DNA of 64,000 nt from Actibacterium pelagium (lineage in GTDB: Bacteria > Pseudomonadota > Alphaproteobacteria > Rhodobacterales > Rhodobacteraceae), in assembly GCF_002285415.1 (NCBI RefSeq), contig NZ_NSBU01000007.1, positions 870,501 to 934,500 of the forward strand, written 5' to 3'. This document shows positions 21,568-31,127 of the stretch, one piece after another; within the stretch, counting starts at the first letter, position 1, and every line of letters begins with the position of its first letter. The notes below the pieces were generated by a model, which was given only the letters and a program-made list of their open reading frames with translations, was not told where the DNA came from and searched no databases. The translations under genes and the position numbers were made by a program.

Positions 21568-22353
21568 TCAGAACCTTACCTCTGGCACGTAGACGACCTG
21601 GGCGACGATCAGCATGAACAGTACGGCGCCCAGCATCCCGTCAAAACGGTCAAACAGCCCACCATGTCCCGGCAAAAGGTTAGAGCTGTCCTTGACGCCC
21701 ATCTTCCGTTTCAGCCCGCTTTCCGCGAAGTCCCCTGCCTGACTGGCCATCGACAGCAGCATAGAGACCCAAGGCAGGTCGACACCTGCGTTGGTGAAGG
21801 TGCGGAAAATAAACCCGATCGCGATTGCCGCAAGCCAACCAGCAACGATGCCGGACCATGTTTTCTTCGGGCTGACCGCCGGCCAAAACTTTGGGCCACC
21901 GATAAAGCGTCCTGCAAAATAACCAAATATATCTGTGGCGATAACCACCAGCATCAGCCAGACGATCCAGACCATCCCGTGCTCATTACGGAACTCGATA
22001 AGTCCGTAACCCGCAGCAAGGATCGCAATGCCAAAGGCAACGAAAAGAACCAGCCAGCGTTGTAGTAGATAAGCGCCATAGATAAGAGGCGCCAAAAGCA
22101 AAACGGCACCATAGGGAATGGAATTTGCCAGCAACACGCTTGCCGCGCCAAGAACGCCAATCTGCCAAGCTGCGCGAACTTTCTCGGGCGCTACCATGCG
22201 CGAGAGTTCCCACAGCATGACACCGCTAACGAATGCCGCGAGCATGGCAAACCAAGGCCCTCCGGCCCAGACCAGGCCCAAACCAACAACTGCCATCGCC
22301 AGACCCGAGATCATGCGATCGCGCAGGTCATCCCACTTCGACGCGCCAGCCAT
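21568..22353 (-). CDS. cdsA: phosphatidate cytidylyltransferase
   Basis: CdsA makes CDP-diacylglycerol from phosphatidate and CTP for all phospholipids. The 261-residue polytopic membrane protein has about seven hydrophobic helices and ends with the family signature: KRKMGVKDSSNLLPGHGG followed by DRFDG. Its start overlaps the uppS stop by one base. Confidence 0.95.
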   Translation of the reverse strand: MAGASKWDDLRDRMISGLAMAVVGLGLVWAGGPWFAMLAAFVSGVMLWELSRMVAPEKVRAAWQIGVLGAASVLLANSIPYGAVLLLAPLIYGAYLLQRWLVLFVAFGIAILAAGYGLIEFRNEHGMVWIVWLMLVVIATDIFGYFAGRFIGGPKFWPAVSPKKTWSGIVAGWLAAIAIGFIFRTFTNAGVDLPWVSMLLSMASQAGDFAESGLKRKMGVKDSSNLLPGHGGLFDRFDGMLGAVLFMLIVAQVVYVPEVRF

Positions 22354-23072
22354 CAGCTTAGAACTGCGCCAAACCGGCGCTCTCGTTTGGAATAGTTGTC
22401 AAGGATGCCCTTGAAGATCTCTGGTGTGAAATCAGGCCAAAGAACCGGCGTAAATTCATACTCGGAATAGGCCGACTGCCACAGTAGGAAATTCGAAATC
22501 CGCGCTTCGCCACTGGTCCGGATCACAAGGTCCGGGTCCGGCAAAACGCAGGTATCAAGGAAGCTGGCCAAAGTCTGCTCATCCACAGTATCTGGGTCCA
22601 GTTTTCCGGCGGCGACCTCTTTGGCAAGGCGTTTGGTCGCCCGCGCGACCTCGTCCCGGCCGCCATAGTTCAGAGCAATCGTCAAATTGACCAAGGTGTT
22701 GTCCTTGGTCAGATCTTCCAATTCGTCCATCAGCTTGACCAAGGACGGGTCCAGCCGAACACGATCCCCGATGAAACGAACGCAGACGCCCTTTTCAAAA
22801 AGTTCGCGTGCTTCGCGGGTGATATACCGACGGAAAAGCGCCATCAGGCCACTTACCTCGGCCTGCGTACGCTTCCAGTTCTCTGTCGAGAACGCGAAGA
22901 TCGTCAGGTATTCGATGCCGAACCCCGGACAAGCCTCAACGATATCGCGGACGCGTTTGGCACCTGCCTGATGGCCGAACAGGCGTGGCCGCCCACGCTG
23001 CTGCGCCCAACGACCGTTGCCGTCCATTACGATGGCCACATGTTGAGGGCCGTTCTGCGTGTCAGTCGCCAA
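22353..23072 (-). CDS. uppS: undecaprenyl diphosphate synthase
   Basis: UppS condenses farnesyl diphosphate with eight isopentenyl units in cis to make the lipid carrier of cell wall sugars. The family motif VAIVMDGNGRWAQQRG with the catalytic Asp lies close to the N-terminus; the Mg-binding C-terminal region reads DLVIRTSGEARISNFLLWQ. No ATG exists before the catalytic motif. A TTG at 23072 with AAGGGGG upstream gives 239 residues and is my choice; another TTG at 23093 would add seven residues without a ribosome-binding site. Confidence 0.93.
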   Translation of the reverse strand: MATDTQNGPQHVAIVMDGNGRWAQQRGRPRLFGHQAGAKRVRDIVEACPGFGIEYLTIFAFSTENWKRTQAEVSGLMALFRRYITREARELFEKGVCVRFIGDRVRLDPSLVKLMDELEDLTKDNTLVNLTIALNYGGRDEVARATKRLAKEVAAGKLDPDTVDEQTLASFLDTCVLPDPDLVIRTSGEARISNFLLWQSAYSEYEFTPVLWPDFTPEIFKGILDNYSKRERRFGAVLS

Positions 23073-23104
23073 AAGTAGCGGCCCCCTTTGCAAGTTCAGT
23101 CAGG

Positions 23105-23671
23105 TCAGACCTGCATGATTTCTTCTTGCTTGGTCTCAAGCGCCTTATCGACAGCAGCGATCGCGGTGTTGGTCAGGTCTTGGATTTCTTCGGCCCAGAT
23201 CTTTTCCTCATCCTCGCTCATACCGGCTGCTTTGGCTTTCTTCAGCTGGTCCATGCCATCCCGACGCACGTTACGGATCGCAACACGGGCGCTTTCGGCA
23301 TATTGACCAGCGACTTTCCCAAGCTCGCGGCGACGCTCTTCGTTCAGTTCCGGGATCGGCAGCATGATAATCGTGCCGTTCATCTGCGGGTTGATCCCCA
23401 GACCACTTTCACGGATCGCTTTTTCAACCGCGTTGACCATCGACTTATCCCAGACATTCACCGTCACCATACGTGGTTCTGGCACGTTGATGGTTCCCAC
23501 CTGGTTAATCGGGGTCCGCTGACCATAGGCTTCGACCATTACCGGCTCCAGCATCGAGGCCGATGCCCGCCCGGTCCGCAGCGACGCGAATTCGGTTTTA
23601 AGGGAGGCCATTGCACCGTCCATACGGCGCTTCAGGTCGTCTGTATCAATTTCAAGATCATCTTCGGACAT
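23105..23671 (-). CDS. frr: ribosome recycling factor
   Basis: Frr splits post-termination ribosomes with EF-G. The 188-residue protein shows the conserved [19 protein letters not shown] segment and the [14 protein letters not shown] motif in domain I. It follows pyrH by 64 bp, the standard pyrH-frr order. Confidence 0.96.
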   Translation of the reverse strand: MSEDDLEIDTDDLKRRMDGAMASLKTEFASLRTGRASASMLEPVMVEAYGQRTPINQVGTINVPEPRMVTVNVWDKSMVNAVEKAIRESGLGINPQMNGTIIMLPIPELNEERRRELGKVAGQYAESARVAIRNVRRDGMDQLKKAKAAGMSEDEEKIWAEEIQDLTNTAIAAVDKALETKQEEIMQV

Positions 23672-23735
23672 GGCTTGTCACTCTTGTTCTTATGCGGGCT
23701 GGCCCGCGGTCATGCTCGTTACTTCAGCTATACCG

Positions 23736-24473
23736 TTATTCATGCACGATTGTATAGGTGCCTTCCCCGGCCAGAATTCCCCGGAACCCGCCCGGTTCGT
23801 CCAGCGAGAAGACAATAATCGGCATATGGTTGTCACGGGCCAGCGCGATGGCCGAGGCATCCATAACCTTCAGGTGCTTTTGCAAGACATCGTCGAACGA
23901 GATCTTGGAGAAACGCACCGCATCCTCGTTAGTGACAGGGTCCTTGTCGTAAATCCCGTCCACCTTGGTGCCTTTAAAGATCGCCTCGCAGGCCATTTCG
24001 CTTGCACGCAATGTCGCTGCAGTGTCGGTGGTGAAATAGGGGTTACCGGTGCCCGCAGCAAAGATACACACACGTTTCTTTTCAAGGTGGCGCACCGCGC
24101 GGCGGCGGATATAGGGCTCGCACACCTGATCCATCGGGATCGCGCTGATCACACGTGTGAATACGCCAAGCTGCTCTAGCGCGGACTGCATCGCCAAGGC
24201 ATTCATGACGGTCGCCAGCATCCCCATGTAGTCTGCCGTGGTTCGTTCCATCCCTTGCGCGCTGCCCGAAAGCCCGCGGAAAATGTTGCCGCCCCCGATG
24301 ACCATGCAAATCTCGACGCCAAGGTCATGGCAGGATTTGACCTCTCTGGCGATCCGCTCGACTGTTGGCGGATGAAGGCCGAACCCCTGATCACCCATCA
24401 GAGCTTCGCCCGAAATTTTCAGCATGACACGTTTATAGGCCGGCGCAGGTTGATTGGTCTGTCCGTCGCTCAT
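23736..24473 (-). CDS. pyrH: UMP kinase
   Basis: PyrH phosphorylates UMP to UDP in pyrimidine nucleotide synthesis. The 245-residue amino-acid-kinase-fold protein has [14 protein letters not shown], the glycine-rich [10 protein letters not shown] and the [12 protein letters not shown] segment. ATG at 24473 is the conserved start; the in-frame extension to 24626 overlaps miaA and is not supported. It is the first gene of the leftward envelope run and is divergent from miaA. Confidence 0.96.
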   Translation of the reverse strand: MSDGQTNQPAPAYKRVMLKISGEALMGDQGFGLHPPTVERIAREVKSCHDLGVEICMVIGGGNIFRGLSGSAQGMERTTADYMGMLATVMNALAMQSALEQLGVFTRVISAIPMDQVCEPYIRRRAVRHLEKKRVCIFAAGTGNPYFTTDTAATLRASEMACEAIFKGTKVDGIYDKDPVTNEDAVRFSKISFDDVLQKHLKVMDASAIALARDNHMPIIVFSLDEPGGFRGILAGEGTYTIVHE

Positions 24474-24561
24474 ATGGTCGCACCCCGTCCCGAATTGTGA
24501 AATTGGGCGCAAGATGTCGGAAACTGCCGACAGTTTCAACGAAGAAGCGACACGAAAGCCG

Positions 24562-25434
24562 ATGAACCTTCCGTCAACTAATCCCGAATTGCCAATTTTG
24601 ATCGCGGGTCCCACGGCCTCGGGCAAATCAGAGCTGGCTTTACGGTTTGCCGAAACCCAAGGCGGGGTGATCGTGAATGCGGACGCGCTTCAGGTCTTTG
24701 ATGGATGGCGAATCCTTACGGCGCGCCCACCGGCCGCGGACGAGGCCCGCGCGCCCCACCATCTGTACGGGCACGTGCCCTTTGACCAGACCTATTCCGT
24801 TGGGCATTGGCTGCGCGACGTGGCGCCCTTTCTGTCAGGCAAAGAGCGGCCGATCATCGTAGGCGGCACCGGGCTTTACTTTTCGGCGCTGACAGAAGGC
24901 TTGGCAGAAATCCCCATGACCCCGCCCGAAGTTCGAAGCGAGGGCGATGCTTTCCTGCGCGACAAGGGGCTGGCCGCCATGGTCGCAGAACTCGACCCCC
25001 TAACGGCATCTCGAATCGATCTGAACAACCCGGCCCGCGTTCAGCGCGCGTGGGAGGTTTTGCGAACCACCTCACGCGGGCTGGCGGATTGGCAAGATGA
25101 CACGCCACCTGCCCTGCTTCCGCTTAGGCAAGCGCAAGGCTTCGTGATGAATGCAGACAAAGAGTGGCTGAACGACAGGATCAGCCGCCGTTTTGACCTG
25201 ATGATGGATCAAGGCGCCTTGGAAGAGGCCCGAATGATGGAGCCCAACTGGGACCCTGCGCTGTTATCGTCGAAAGCCATCGGCGCGCCGGAACTGATCG
25301 CGCATCTGCGCGGAGATCTTACGCTGGATGAGGCCCGTGAGGCCGCAAAGATTGCGACCCGCCAATATGCCAAGCGCCAGCGAACATGGTTCCGTTCGCG
25401 TATGAAGGCTTGGACGCCGATTGATTTGGGTTAG
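24562..25434 (+). CDS. miaA: tRNA dimethylallyltransferase
   Basis: MiaA adds a dimethylallyl group to A37 of tRNAs that read UNN codons. The P-loop is visible as [15 protein letters not shown], followed by [19 protein letters not shown] and [11 protein letters not shown]. The C-terminal region has the usual [12 protein letters not shown] and [12 protein letters not shown]. The 290-residue reading from 24562 is used; an ATG at 24514 would add 16 residues. Neither has a clear ribosome-binding site. It converges with the transglycosylase gene, overlapping by four bases. Confidence 0.93.
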   Translation: MNLPSTNPELPILIAGPTASGKSELALRFAETQGGVIVNADALQVFDGWRILTARPPAADEARAPHHLYGHVPFDQTYSVGHWLRDVAPFLSGKERPIIVGGTGLYFSALTEGLAEIPMTPPEVRSEGDAFLRDKGLAAMVAELDPLTASRIDLNNPARVQRAWEVLRTTSRGLADWQDDTPPALLPLRQAQGFVMNADKEWLNDRISRRFDLMMDQGALEEARMMEPNWDPALLSSKAIGAPELIAHLRGDLTLDEAREAAKIATRQYAKRQRTWFRSRMKAWTPIDLG

Positions 25435-26003
25435 CTTCCCAGAATGATCCGCACGTAATTGCGGGTTTCCTTGTAAGGTGGCACGCCACCGTATTTCTCA
25501 ACCGCTTTCGGGCCAGCGTTATAGGCCGCAAGGGCCAACCGCCAGCTGCGGAACGTGTTGTATTGCTCTCGCAGATATCGCGCCCCACCTTCCAGGTTTT
25601 GCGCCGGATCACGCGGGTTCACGCCCAGGTACCGTGCCGTCTGCGGCATCAGCTGTGCCAGACCATAGGCGCCTTTGTGGCTGCGGGCATTTGGGTTCCA
25701 ACCGCTTTCCTGCTGAACAAGGCGCAGGAACAGGTCCTCGGGAATGCCATGGCGGCGCGCGGCGTTCTTCGCCATATCCAGATACATGCCACGGTATTTC
25801 CCGTCATACGCAGGGCTGCCGTATTTCGACGGGGTGTAGATTGGACTGGGCTTCAAACGGACCGAATTTGCGTATTGCTGCGCCGCTCGGCCATCCAGAA
25901 CCTTGGTCTGATCTTTGAAGACCGCCATACGAGACGTTTGCTGCGCCTGTGCAGGCACAGCCACCGCAATTCCAACCAGAATAATCAAAGCACGTACAAA
26001 CAC
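25431..26003 (-). CDS. lytic transglycosylase, SLT domain
   Basis: The 190-residue secreted protein has a signal peptide ([19 protein letters not shown]) and an SLT/goose-lysozyme domain at residues about 85-185. The catalytic glutamate is Glu99 in [23 protein letters not shown] and [10 protein letters not shown] are the other family motifs. Such enzymes cut the glycan strands of peptidoglycan with anhydro-ring formation in the periplasm. The start codon is GTG at 26003 with a GAGGG-type site upstream. It lies divergent to ssb. Confidence 0.9.
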   Translation of the reverse strand: MFVRALIILVGIAVAVPAQAQQTSRMAVFKDQTKVLDGRAAQQYANSVRLKPSPIYTPSKYGSPAYDGKYRGMYLDMAKNAARRHGIPEDLFLRLVQQESGWNPNARSHKGAYGLAQLMPQTARYLGVNPRDPAQNLEGGARYLREQYNTFRSWRLALAAYNAGPKAVEKYGGVPPYKETRNYVRIILGS

Positions 26004-26110
26004 GTTTCCGCCCTCGTCCCGGAAAATTTCACGAGAATATAACGTTTTTCCAGAAATTCTCCAGTGCTGAAGACCCTACCCGCCCCCAACGACAAGAATT
26101 TGAACTTTCA

Positions 26111-26118
26111 TTAACCAT
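26111..26118 (+). promoter_or_regulatory. TTAACCAT half-site before ssb
   Basis: A single TTAACCAT lies 57 bp before the ssb start in the 170-bp divergent region shared with the transglycosylase gene. It matches the CtrA half-site type seen before ctrA. A single octamer may be chance. No GTTC-N7-GTTC SOS box is present in this region. Confidence 0.25.
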
Positions 26119-26174
26119 CAGGGAGTGGTGTAACCAAGGACAACCAATTCTAAAGATTCGACAGGGAGCACGAA

Positions 26175-26678
26175 ATGGCAGGATCAGTGAACAAGGTTAT
26201 TCTGGTCGGCAATCTGGGGCGTGACCCCGAGGTGCGCTCGTTCCAGAACGGTGGCAAGGTGTGCAACCTGCGCATTGCGACTTCGGAAAACTGGAAAGAC
26301 CGCAACACCGGTGAACGTCGCGAACGGACCGAATGGCACTCGGTCGCGATTTTCTCAGAGCCGCTGGCACGGATCGCCGAGCAGTATCTGCGCAAAGGGT
26401 CCAAAGTTTACATCGAAGGTCAGCTGGAAACACGCAAGTGGCAGGACCAAAGCGGTCAGGATCGTTACTCGACCGAAGTCGTTCTGCGTCCCTACCGTGG
26501 AGAGCTGACGCTTCTGGATAGCCGCGGTGAAGGCGGTGGCGGCGGCGGTTATGGTGGCGGCCAAGGCGGTGGTTACAGCCAAGGTGGCGGCAGCTATGGC
26601 GGTCAGGGTAGCGGCTATGACAGCGGTCCGTCCGGCCCGGCCCCGTCCAGCGATCTGGACGACGAAATTCCGTTCTAA
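26175..26678 (+). CDS. ssb: single-stranded DNA-binding protein
   Basis: SSB coats single-stranded DNA in replication, repair and recombination. The 167-residue protein has an OB fold starting [18 protein letters not shown], with the [19 protein letters not shown] block, then a long glycine-rich linker (residues about 115-150) and the acidic protein-interaction tip [16 protein letters not shown] ribosome-binding site precedes the start. It is a stand-alone gene with its own terminator. Confidence 0.97.
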   Translation: MAGSVNKVILVGNLGRDPEVRSFQNGGKVCNLRIATSENWKDRNTGERRERTEWHSVAIFSEPLARIAEQYLRKGSKVYIEGQLETRKWQDQSGQDRYSTEVVLRPYRGELTLLDSRGEGGGGGGYGGGQGGGYSQGGGSYGGQGSGYDSGPSGPAPSSDLDDEIPF

Positions 26679-26685
26679 GAATTTC

Positions 26686-26709
26686 GCGCGGGGGTCAGCC
26701 CCGCGCTTT
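26686..26709 (+). terminator. rho-independent terminator after ssb
   Basis: GCGCGGGG (26686-26693) pairs with CCCCGCGC (26699-26706) across a 5-nt loop, followed by TTTC. It overlaps the end of the convergent aroB gene. Confidence 0.6.
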
Positions 26710-27813
26710 CAAAGCTTCGTTAAGGACGGCGATCACGTCGTCCTTTTCTATTTCATCCGTCACGAAGGTCTGACCAATTCCGCGTGCCATGATGAAACGG
26801 ATTTTCCCGTCCAAAACTTTCTTGTCCTGAGCCATCAGTGCCAACAGACCCTCGGCATCGGGCAGGTCACCCGGGATATCCTGCAACCCACGTTTCATCC
26901 CCATAGCCTGAAGATGTGCGTGCACACGAGACGGGTCTTCCTGACTGCAAAGCCCGGCCTTGGCTGACAGGTCAAACGCCAGCCCACAACCAATCGCCAC
27001 GCCTTCGCCATGAAGCAAACGGTCGGAATATCCGGTCGCCGCTTCCAGCGCGTGGCAGAATGTGTGTCCAAGGTTAAGAAGCGCGCGGTCGCCCTGCTCT
27101 GTCTCGTCGCGCACAACGATATCGGCTTTCATCTCGCAGGAACGACGCACGGCGTAGGCACGTTTGTCCATATCGCCCGCCGCAAGCGCAGGGCCGTTAT
27201 CCTCGAGCCAGGTGAAGAACTCTGCGTCCCCCAGAAGGCCGTATTTCGCAACCTCACCATAACCCGCAATGAAATCGCGTGCGGTTAGCGTGTTCAAAAC
27301 CCCGATATCGGCCAATACAAGGCTGGGCTGGTGAAAAGCACCGATAAGGTTCTTACCAAGCGGAGAATTGATCCCGGTCTTGCCGCCAACCGAACTGTCC
27401 ACCTGCGCCAGTAGCGACGTTGGGATTTGAACAAAGCGCACGCCACGACGCAAAATCGCTGCGGCAAAGCCCACCAAGTCGCCAATCACGCCTCCGCCGA
27501 ATGCAATCACTACGTCGCGACGCTCGACCTTTTCCGCCAGAAGCCATTCAACGACACGTTCCAGATTGGCCCAGCTTTTCGTGGATTCACCTGCGGGCAG
27601 CACAAGCGAGGACATCTCAATCCCTTCGGCAGCCAAGCCGGCTTTCAAAGTCTCCAGATGCAAGGCCGCGACATTTTCATCGCTGACCACCGTCACGCGA
27701 GGACGGCGCATAAGCGGTGCAATCTCTGCGCCTGCGCGCGAGATCAGACCATCACCAATTCGAATGTCATAGGCCCGATCGCCCAAAGGCACGTGAACAG
27801 TTTGGACGGACAT
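26695..27813 (-). CDS. aroB: 3-dehydroquinate synthase
   Basis: AroB makes 3-dehydroquinate, the second step of the shikimate pathway, with NAD and zinc. The 372-residue protein has the nucleotide motif FGGGVIGDLVGFAAAIL, the PTSLLAQVDSSVGGKTGIN block and zinc-ligand histidine in NLGHTFCHALEA and LLHGEGVAIG. It follows aroK by three bases on the same strand, a standard aroK-aroB operon. Confidence 0.96.
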   Translation of the reverse strand: MSVQTVHVPLGDRAYDIRIGDGLISRAGAEIAPLMRRPRVTVVSDENVAALHLETLKAGLAAEGIEMSSLVLPAGESTKSWANLERVVEWLLAEKVERRDVVIAFGGGVIGDLVGFAAAILRRGVRFVQIPTSLLAQVDSSVGGKTGINSPLGKNLIGAFHQPSLVLADIGVLNTLTARDFIAGYGEVAKYGLLGDAEFFTWLEDNGPALAAGDMDKRAYAVRRSCEMKADIVVRDETEQGDRALLNLGHTFCHALEAATGYSDRLLHGEGVAIGCGLAFDLSAKAGLCSQEDPSRVHAHLQAMGMKRGLQDIPGDLPDAEGLLALMAQDKKVLDGKIRFIMARGIGQTFVTDEIEKDDVIAVLNEALKARG

Positions 27814-27816
27814 GGG

Positions 27817-28362
27817 TCAGACCTCCTTCAACACATCGGGACGAGTCTTCAGAACCTCGAACACTTTGTCAGTCATTTCTTCGATAGAGTAGCTTGGGTC
27901 GCCTTTGACCTGCAGGTCAGCCATTTCATAGAACGGCATCCGGGCCTCATACAGGTCTGAAAGCGTCTTGCGCGGGTCCGCTGTGCGCAGCAATGGCCGC
28001 GTATCCTTGCGTTTTACGCGGCTCCACAAAAGCGGGATATCGGCATCCAACAGCAAGGAAACGCCTTTGTCGTGAATGATCTGGCGATTTGTGCCCGACA
28101 TGAACGCCCCACCGCCGGTAGAAAGAACTCCCGGTGTGTCATCCAAGAGGCGCGTAATGATTTGTGTTTCCTTCTGGCGGAAGAAGGGTTCCCCATCCCT
28201 GGCAAAAATCTCGGCCACGGTCATGTTGGACGCTCTCTCCAACTCGTGGTCGCTGTCACGGAAAGGAACATCCAGACGTCGGGCCAAGGCGGTGCCGATA
28301 GCGGTTTTGCCCGACCCCATCATGCCGACCATCACCACCGTCTTTTTCAACTCCCAGCCCAA
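27817..28362 (-). CDS. aroK: shikimate kinase
   Basis: AroK phosphorylates shikimate. The 181-residue protein has Walker A in GMMGSGKTAIG, the shikimate-binding DSDHELER and FRQKETQII, and the glycine loop STGGGAF. The start is a TTG at 28362 with AGGAGG five bases upstream. It is divergent from the 44-aa membrane protein gene, with TATATAATC in the shared promoter region. Confidence 0.93.
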   Translation of the reverse strand: MGWELKKTVVMVGMMGSGKTAIGTALARRLDVPFRDSDHELERASNMTVAEIFARDGEPFFRQKETQIITRLLDDTPGVLSTGGGAFMSGTNRQIIHDKGVSLLLDADIPLLWSRVKRKDTRPLLRTADPRKTLSDLYEARMPFYEMADLQVKGDPSYSIEEMTDKVFEVLKTRPDVLKEV

Positions 28363-28481
28363 ATGGGCCTCCTATCGCCTAGATTCATAAATTTGGAACT
28401 GAATGACGTGATCTGCGGGAAAATGCCATATATAATCGTCCACAAATCGGCGGAATGCGCCGCAACAAAAGAGCAGGCACC

Positions 28482-28616
28482 ATGGGGCGACTATTAAAAA
28501 TCCTCTTTTTTCTCCTTCTTCTGGCCTTTGTCGGACTGATTGGTTTCGCCTATTTGGGCGATCTACGACCTTCGCAGAAAGTTATCGAAGAGCCGGTCAA
28601 GCTGGATGTCGATTAA
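28482..28616 (+). CDS. 44-aa single-pass membrane protein
   Basis: ATG at 28482 opens a 44-codon frame ending at TAA 28616. The N-terminus MGRLLKILFFLLLLAFVGLI is a strong hydrophobic segment, followed by a short soluble tail ending VIEEPVKLDVD. An in-frame positive N-terminus suggests Nin-Cout topology. The next gene starts 11 bases inside it (28606), so the two are translationally coupled and the small frame is very likely real. A TATAAT-like element lies at 28431-28436. Function unknown; it may be an anchor or partner for the secreted protein downstream. Confidence 0.7.
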   Translation: MGRLLKILFFLLLLAFVGLIGFAYLGDLRPSQKVIEEPVKLDVD

Positions 28617-30141
28617 GGTTTTTAGCTTTGCGGCCATGATGGTGGCGAGCAGCGCTTTGGCGCAAGGACCGGATTCGGCCATCGACTGGCTGTCCGATTC
28701 TGTTTCGCTGCCACCCGAGGTTGGACCGCTGACGGAGGCACCGACAGAGAATGGTCCCAACCTTCTACCAGAGCCGGTAACGGTTACCCCTTTAAGCCTG
28801 CAGCGCATTGACGCGGTTGGTCTGTTGCCCGGATCAGTCACCGGCCTGTCGCCGGACATTTGGGCAGGTTCTGATCCAATGGAACTGGCGCGACTCATCC
28901 GCGCCGAACAGGTCGACGACCTTCCAGCGGCGCAATCGCTACTATACTTGTTGCTATTGGCAGAGTTGAACCCGCCTACAGTTCCCGGCGAAGACGGCAC
29001 AGTTCTTTTGGCGAGGCTAGACAAGCTGCTGCAGCTCGGCGCAATTGATCAGGCCCAAGCCTTGTTGGAACGCGCAGGGCCCAACCAACCTCAACTGTTC
29101 CGTCGCTGGTTTGATGTTTCGCTTCTGACAGGCCACGAAAACCGCGCCTGCGCCGCGATGATTGCCACACCGGAAATCGCGCCGACCTTCCCTGCTCGCA
29201 TCTTCTGTCTGGCACGCGGGGAAGACTGGAACGCAGCTGCTTTGTCCTTGGAAACCGGCAAAGTTCTGGGCTTCATCACCGAAGAGGAAGAAAACGTCCT
29301 TCTTCAATTCCTTGACCCGGAATTGGCCGAGGAACTGCCGCCGCTGGGCGCGCCTTCCAAGGTCACACCACTGGTTTTCCGTATGTACGAGGCCATCGGG
29401 ACACCGCTTGCCACCGGAACACTGCCCATCGCTTTTGCCTGGACTGACCTGTCAGAAACCTCTGGTTGGCGGGCCCGGATCGAAGCGGCAGAGCGCCTGT
29501 CGCGCAGCGGGGCGCTGTCCCCGAACCAGCTTCTGGCGATCTATACAGAGCGCAAACCAGCTGCTTCTGGCGGTGTTTGGGACCGTGTGAAGGTTGTGCA
29601 AGACTTTGACGTAGCCAGTATCGCAGGCAGTCCAGAGCTGATAGCTGAAACGCTGCCGGCCGCCTGGAAAGCCATGCAGGCCGCGCGATTGGAAGTGCCC
29701 TTTGCCAACCTCTACGTGGAAACGCTGGCCAAGATCGCCCTTCAGTCCGAGGCACAACCCCTCGCCTTCCAGATCGGCCTTTTGTCCGATCGATATGAAA
29801 GCGTTGCCCTGTCCCACACCCCGCTGACCAAGGAAGAAGCCTTTCTGCACGGTGTCGCGACGGACAATCTGGCCCTGCTTCCGCCGATCTCGCCCGAAGC
29901 GGCCGTCGTGAAGGAAGCCTTTGTCACACCTGATCAGTTGCTAAGCACGACACAGAAACAATTGTTGGCGAATAATCGCGATGGTGAGGCGATCCTGATG
30001 GCAATCGATTTGCTATCGACCGGGGTTAACGGTGATTCCGTCGCGATGGGAGCGGGTCTTGCCCTGCTGCGTAAACTCGGCCTTGTCGATACCGCCCGCC
30101 GCGCCGCACTTCAGTGGCTGATATTGCAGAGGCGCGGATGA
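28606..30141 (+). CDS. secreted 511-aa protein of unknown function
   Basis: The start at 28606 gives MSIKVFSFAAMMVASSALAQ, a clean signal peptide; a longer frame from 28540 does not. The mature part is acidic, rich in Leu, Ala and Pro, and largely alpha-helical by eye (LARLDKLLQLGAIDQAQALLERAG), suggesting TPR-like or helical-repeat packing across residues 100-480. No enzyme motif is visible. It overlaps the 44-aa gene upstream by 11 bases and xerD downstream by four (ATGA), so all three form one operon. I do not recognise the family; a periplasmic structural or assembly role is only a guess. Confidence 0.7.
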   Translation: MSIKVFSFAAMMVASSALAQGPDSAIDWLSDSVSLPPEVGPLTEAPTENGPNLLPEPVTVTPLSLQRIDAVGLLPGSVTGLSPDIWAGSDPMELARLIRAEQVDDLPAAQSLLYLLLLAELNPPTVPGEDGTVLLARLDKLLQLGAIDQAQALLERAGPNQPQLFRRWFDVSLLTGHENRACAAMIATPEIAPTFPARIFCLARGEDWNAAALSLETGKVLGFITEEEENVLLQFLDPELAEELPPLGAPSKVTPLVFRMYEAIGTPLATGTLPIAFAWTDLSETSGWRARIEAAERLSRSGALSPNQLLAIYTERKPAASGGVWDRVKVVQDFDVASIAGSPELIAETLPAAWKAMQAARLEVPFANLYVETLAKIALQSEAQPLAFQIGLLSDRYESVALSHTPLTKEEAFLHGVATDNLALLPPISPEAAVVKEAFVTPDQLLSTTQKQLLANNRDGEAILMAIDLLSTGVNGDSVAMGAGLALLRKLGLVDTARRAALQWLILQRRG

Positions 30142-31067
30142 CCCCTGATCACCGCCGCTGGCTGTCCTCTTTCCTTGACGCGATGGCGGCAGAGCGTGGG
30201 GCCGCGAAGAACACGCTTGAAAGCTATGCCCGCGACCTGACCGATTTCGCCGAATGGTTGGAACGGCGCGGATCATCGCTTGAGGCTGCCGATCAGGATA
30301 TGGTCGAGGCTTACCTGATCCATTGCGATGCGCAGGGGCTGGCGACCTCTACCCGCGCTCGGCGCCTCTCGTCGATCAAACAGCTCTTTCGTTTCGCTTT
30401 CGAAGAAGACTGGCGCGATACGAACCCTGCTCTTCAGATCAAGGGGCCGGGCCGCGCGCGCCGCCTTCCCAAGACCCTAAGCATCGAAGAGGTCGATGCG
30501 CTTCTAGAGGCTGCCCGTACCGCGCCCCGTGATCCTTTGCGCGCCATCTGCCTGATGGAGTTGCTTTACGCGACCGGGATGCGCGTCAGCGAACTGGTAT
30601 CGCTGCCTGTCAGCGCCGTTCGGGGTGACCCGCGCATGTTGTTGGTGACCGGCAAAGGCAACAAGGAACGCATGGTCCCACTGTCAAATCCCGCGCGGGA
30701 CGCATTGGCTGATTGGGTGGCCTTCCGCGACGCCAACGAAGAGTTGAAACAGAAGAAAGGCCAACCGGCCAGCAAGTTCCTGTTTCCAAGCCGGGGTAAA
30801 CTGGGCCATCTGACACGACACGCGATGTACCAGCAGATCAAAGAAATGGCCCTGCGCGCCGGCGTCGATCCGTCCCGGGTCACGCCACACACCCTGCGCC
30901 ATGCCTTCGCTACCCACCTGCTTAGCGGAGGAGCTGACCTTCGGACCATTCAGGTCTTGCTGGGCCATGCCGATATCTCGACCACTGAAATCTACACCCA
31001 TGTTCTGGATGAACGCCTTCGGGAACTTGTGCTGACGCAACATCCATTGGCCCGCAAGCCTAAGTAA
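30138..31067 (+). CDS. xerD: tyrosine recombinase XerD
   Basis: XerD resolves chromosome dimers at dif with XerC and FtsK. The 309-residue protein has an N-terminal SAM-like domain (NTLESYARDLTDFAEWL) and the catalytic domain with Arg149 (ATGMRVSEL), Lys173 (GKGNKER), His251 and Arg254 (HTLRHAFATH), His277 (LGHADISTTE) and nucleophile Tyr286 (IYTHV). The chromosomal-housekeeping length and operon context, with no attachment site or phage genes nearby, argue against a mobile-element integrase. XerC is the alternative name. Confidence 0.9.
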   Translation: MTPDHRRWLSSFLDAMAAERGAAKNTLESYARDLTDFAEWLERRGSSLEAADQDMVEAYLIHCDAQGLATSTRARRLSSIKQLFRFAFEEDWRDTNPALQIKGPGRARRLPKTLSIEEVDALLEAARTAPRDPLRAICLMELLYATGMRVSELVSLPVSAVRGDPRMLLVTGKGNKERMVPLSNPARDALADWVAFRDANEELKQKKGQPASKFLFPSRGKLGHLTRHAMYQQIKEMALRAGVDPSRVTPHTLRHAFATHLLSGGADLRTIQVLLGHADISTTEIYTHVLDERLRELVLTQHPLARKPK

Positions 31068-31127
31068 CGTTGACGGAAAGCCCACATCACCCGATATAAG
31101 GGCCCTAGTCTTTGACGGAATAACGAA

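Noticed and set aside
26004-26174. SOS box for ssb
   Set aside because: GAAC and GTTC words are not spaced by seven bases in this region.
30138-31067. XerD as a phage or island integrase
   Set aside because: Length, domain order and operon overlap with envelope genes fit the housekeeping enzyme; no attachment repeats, tRNA or phage genes are nearby.
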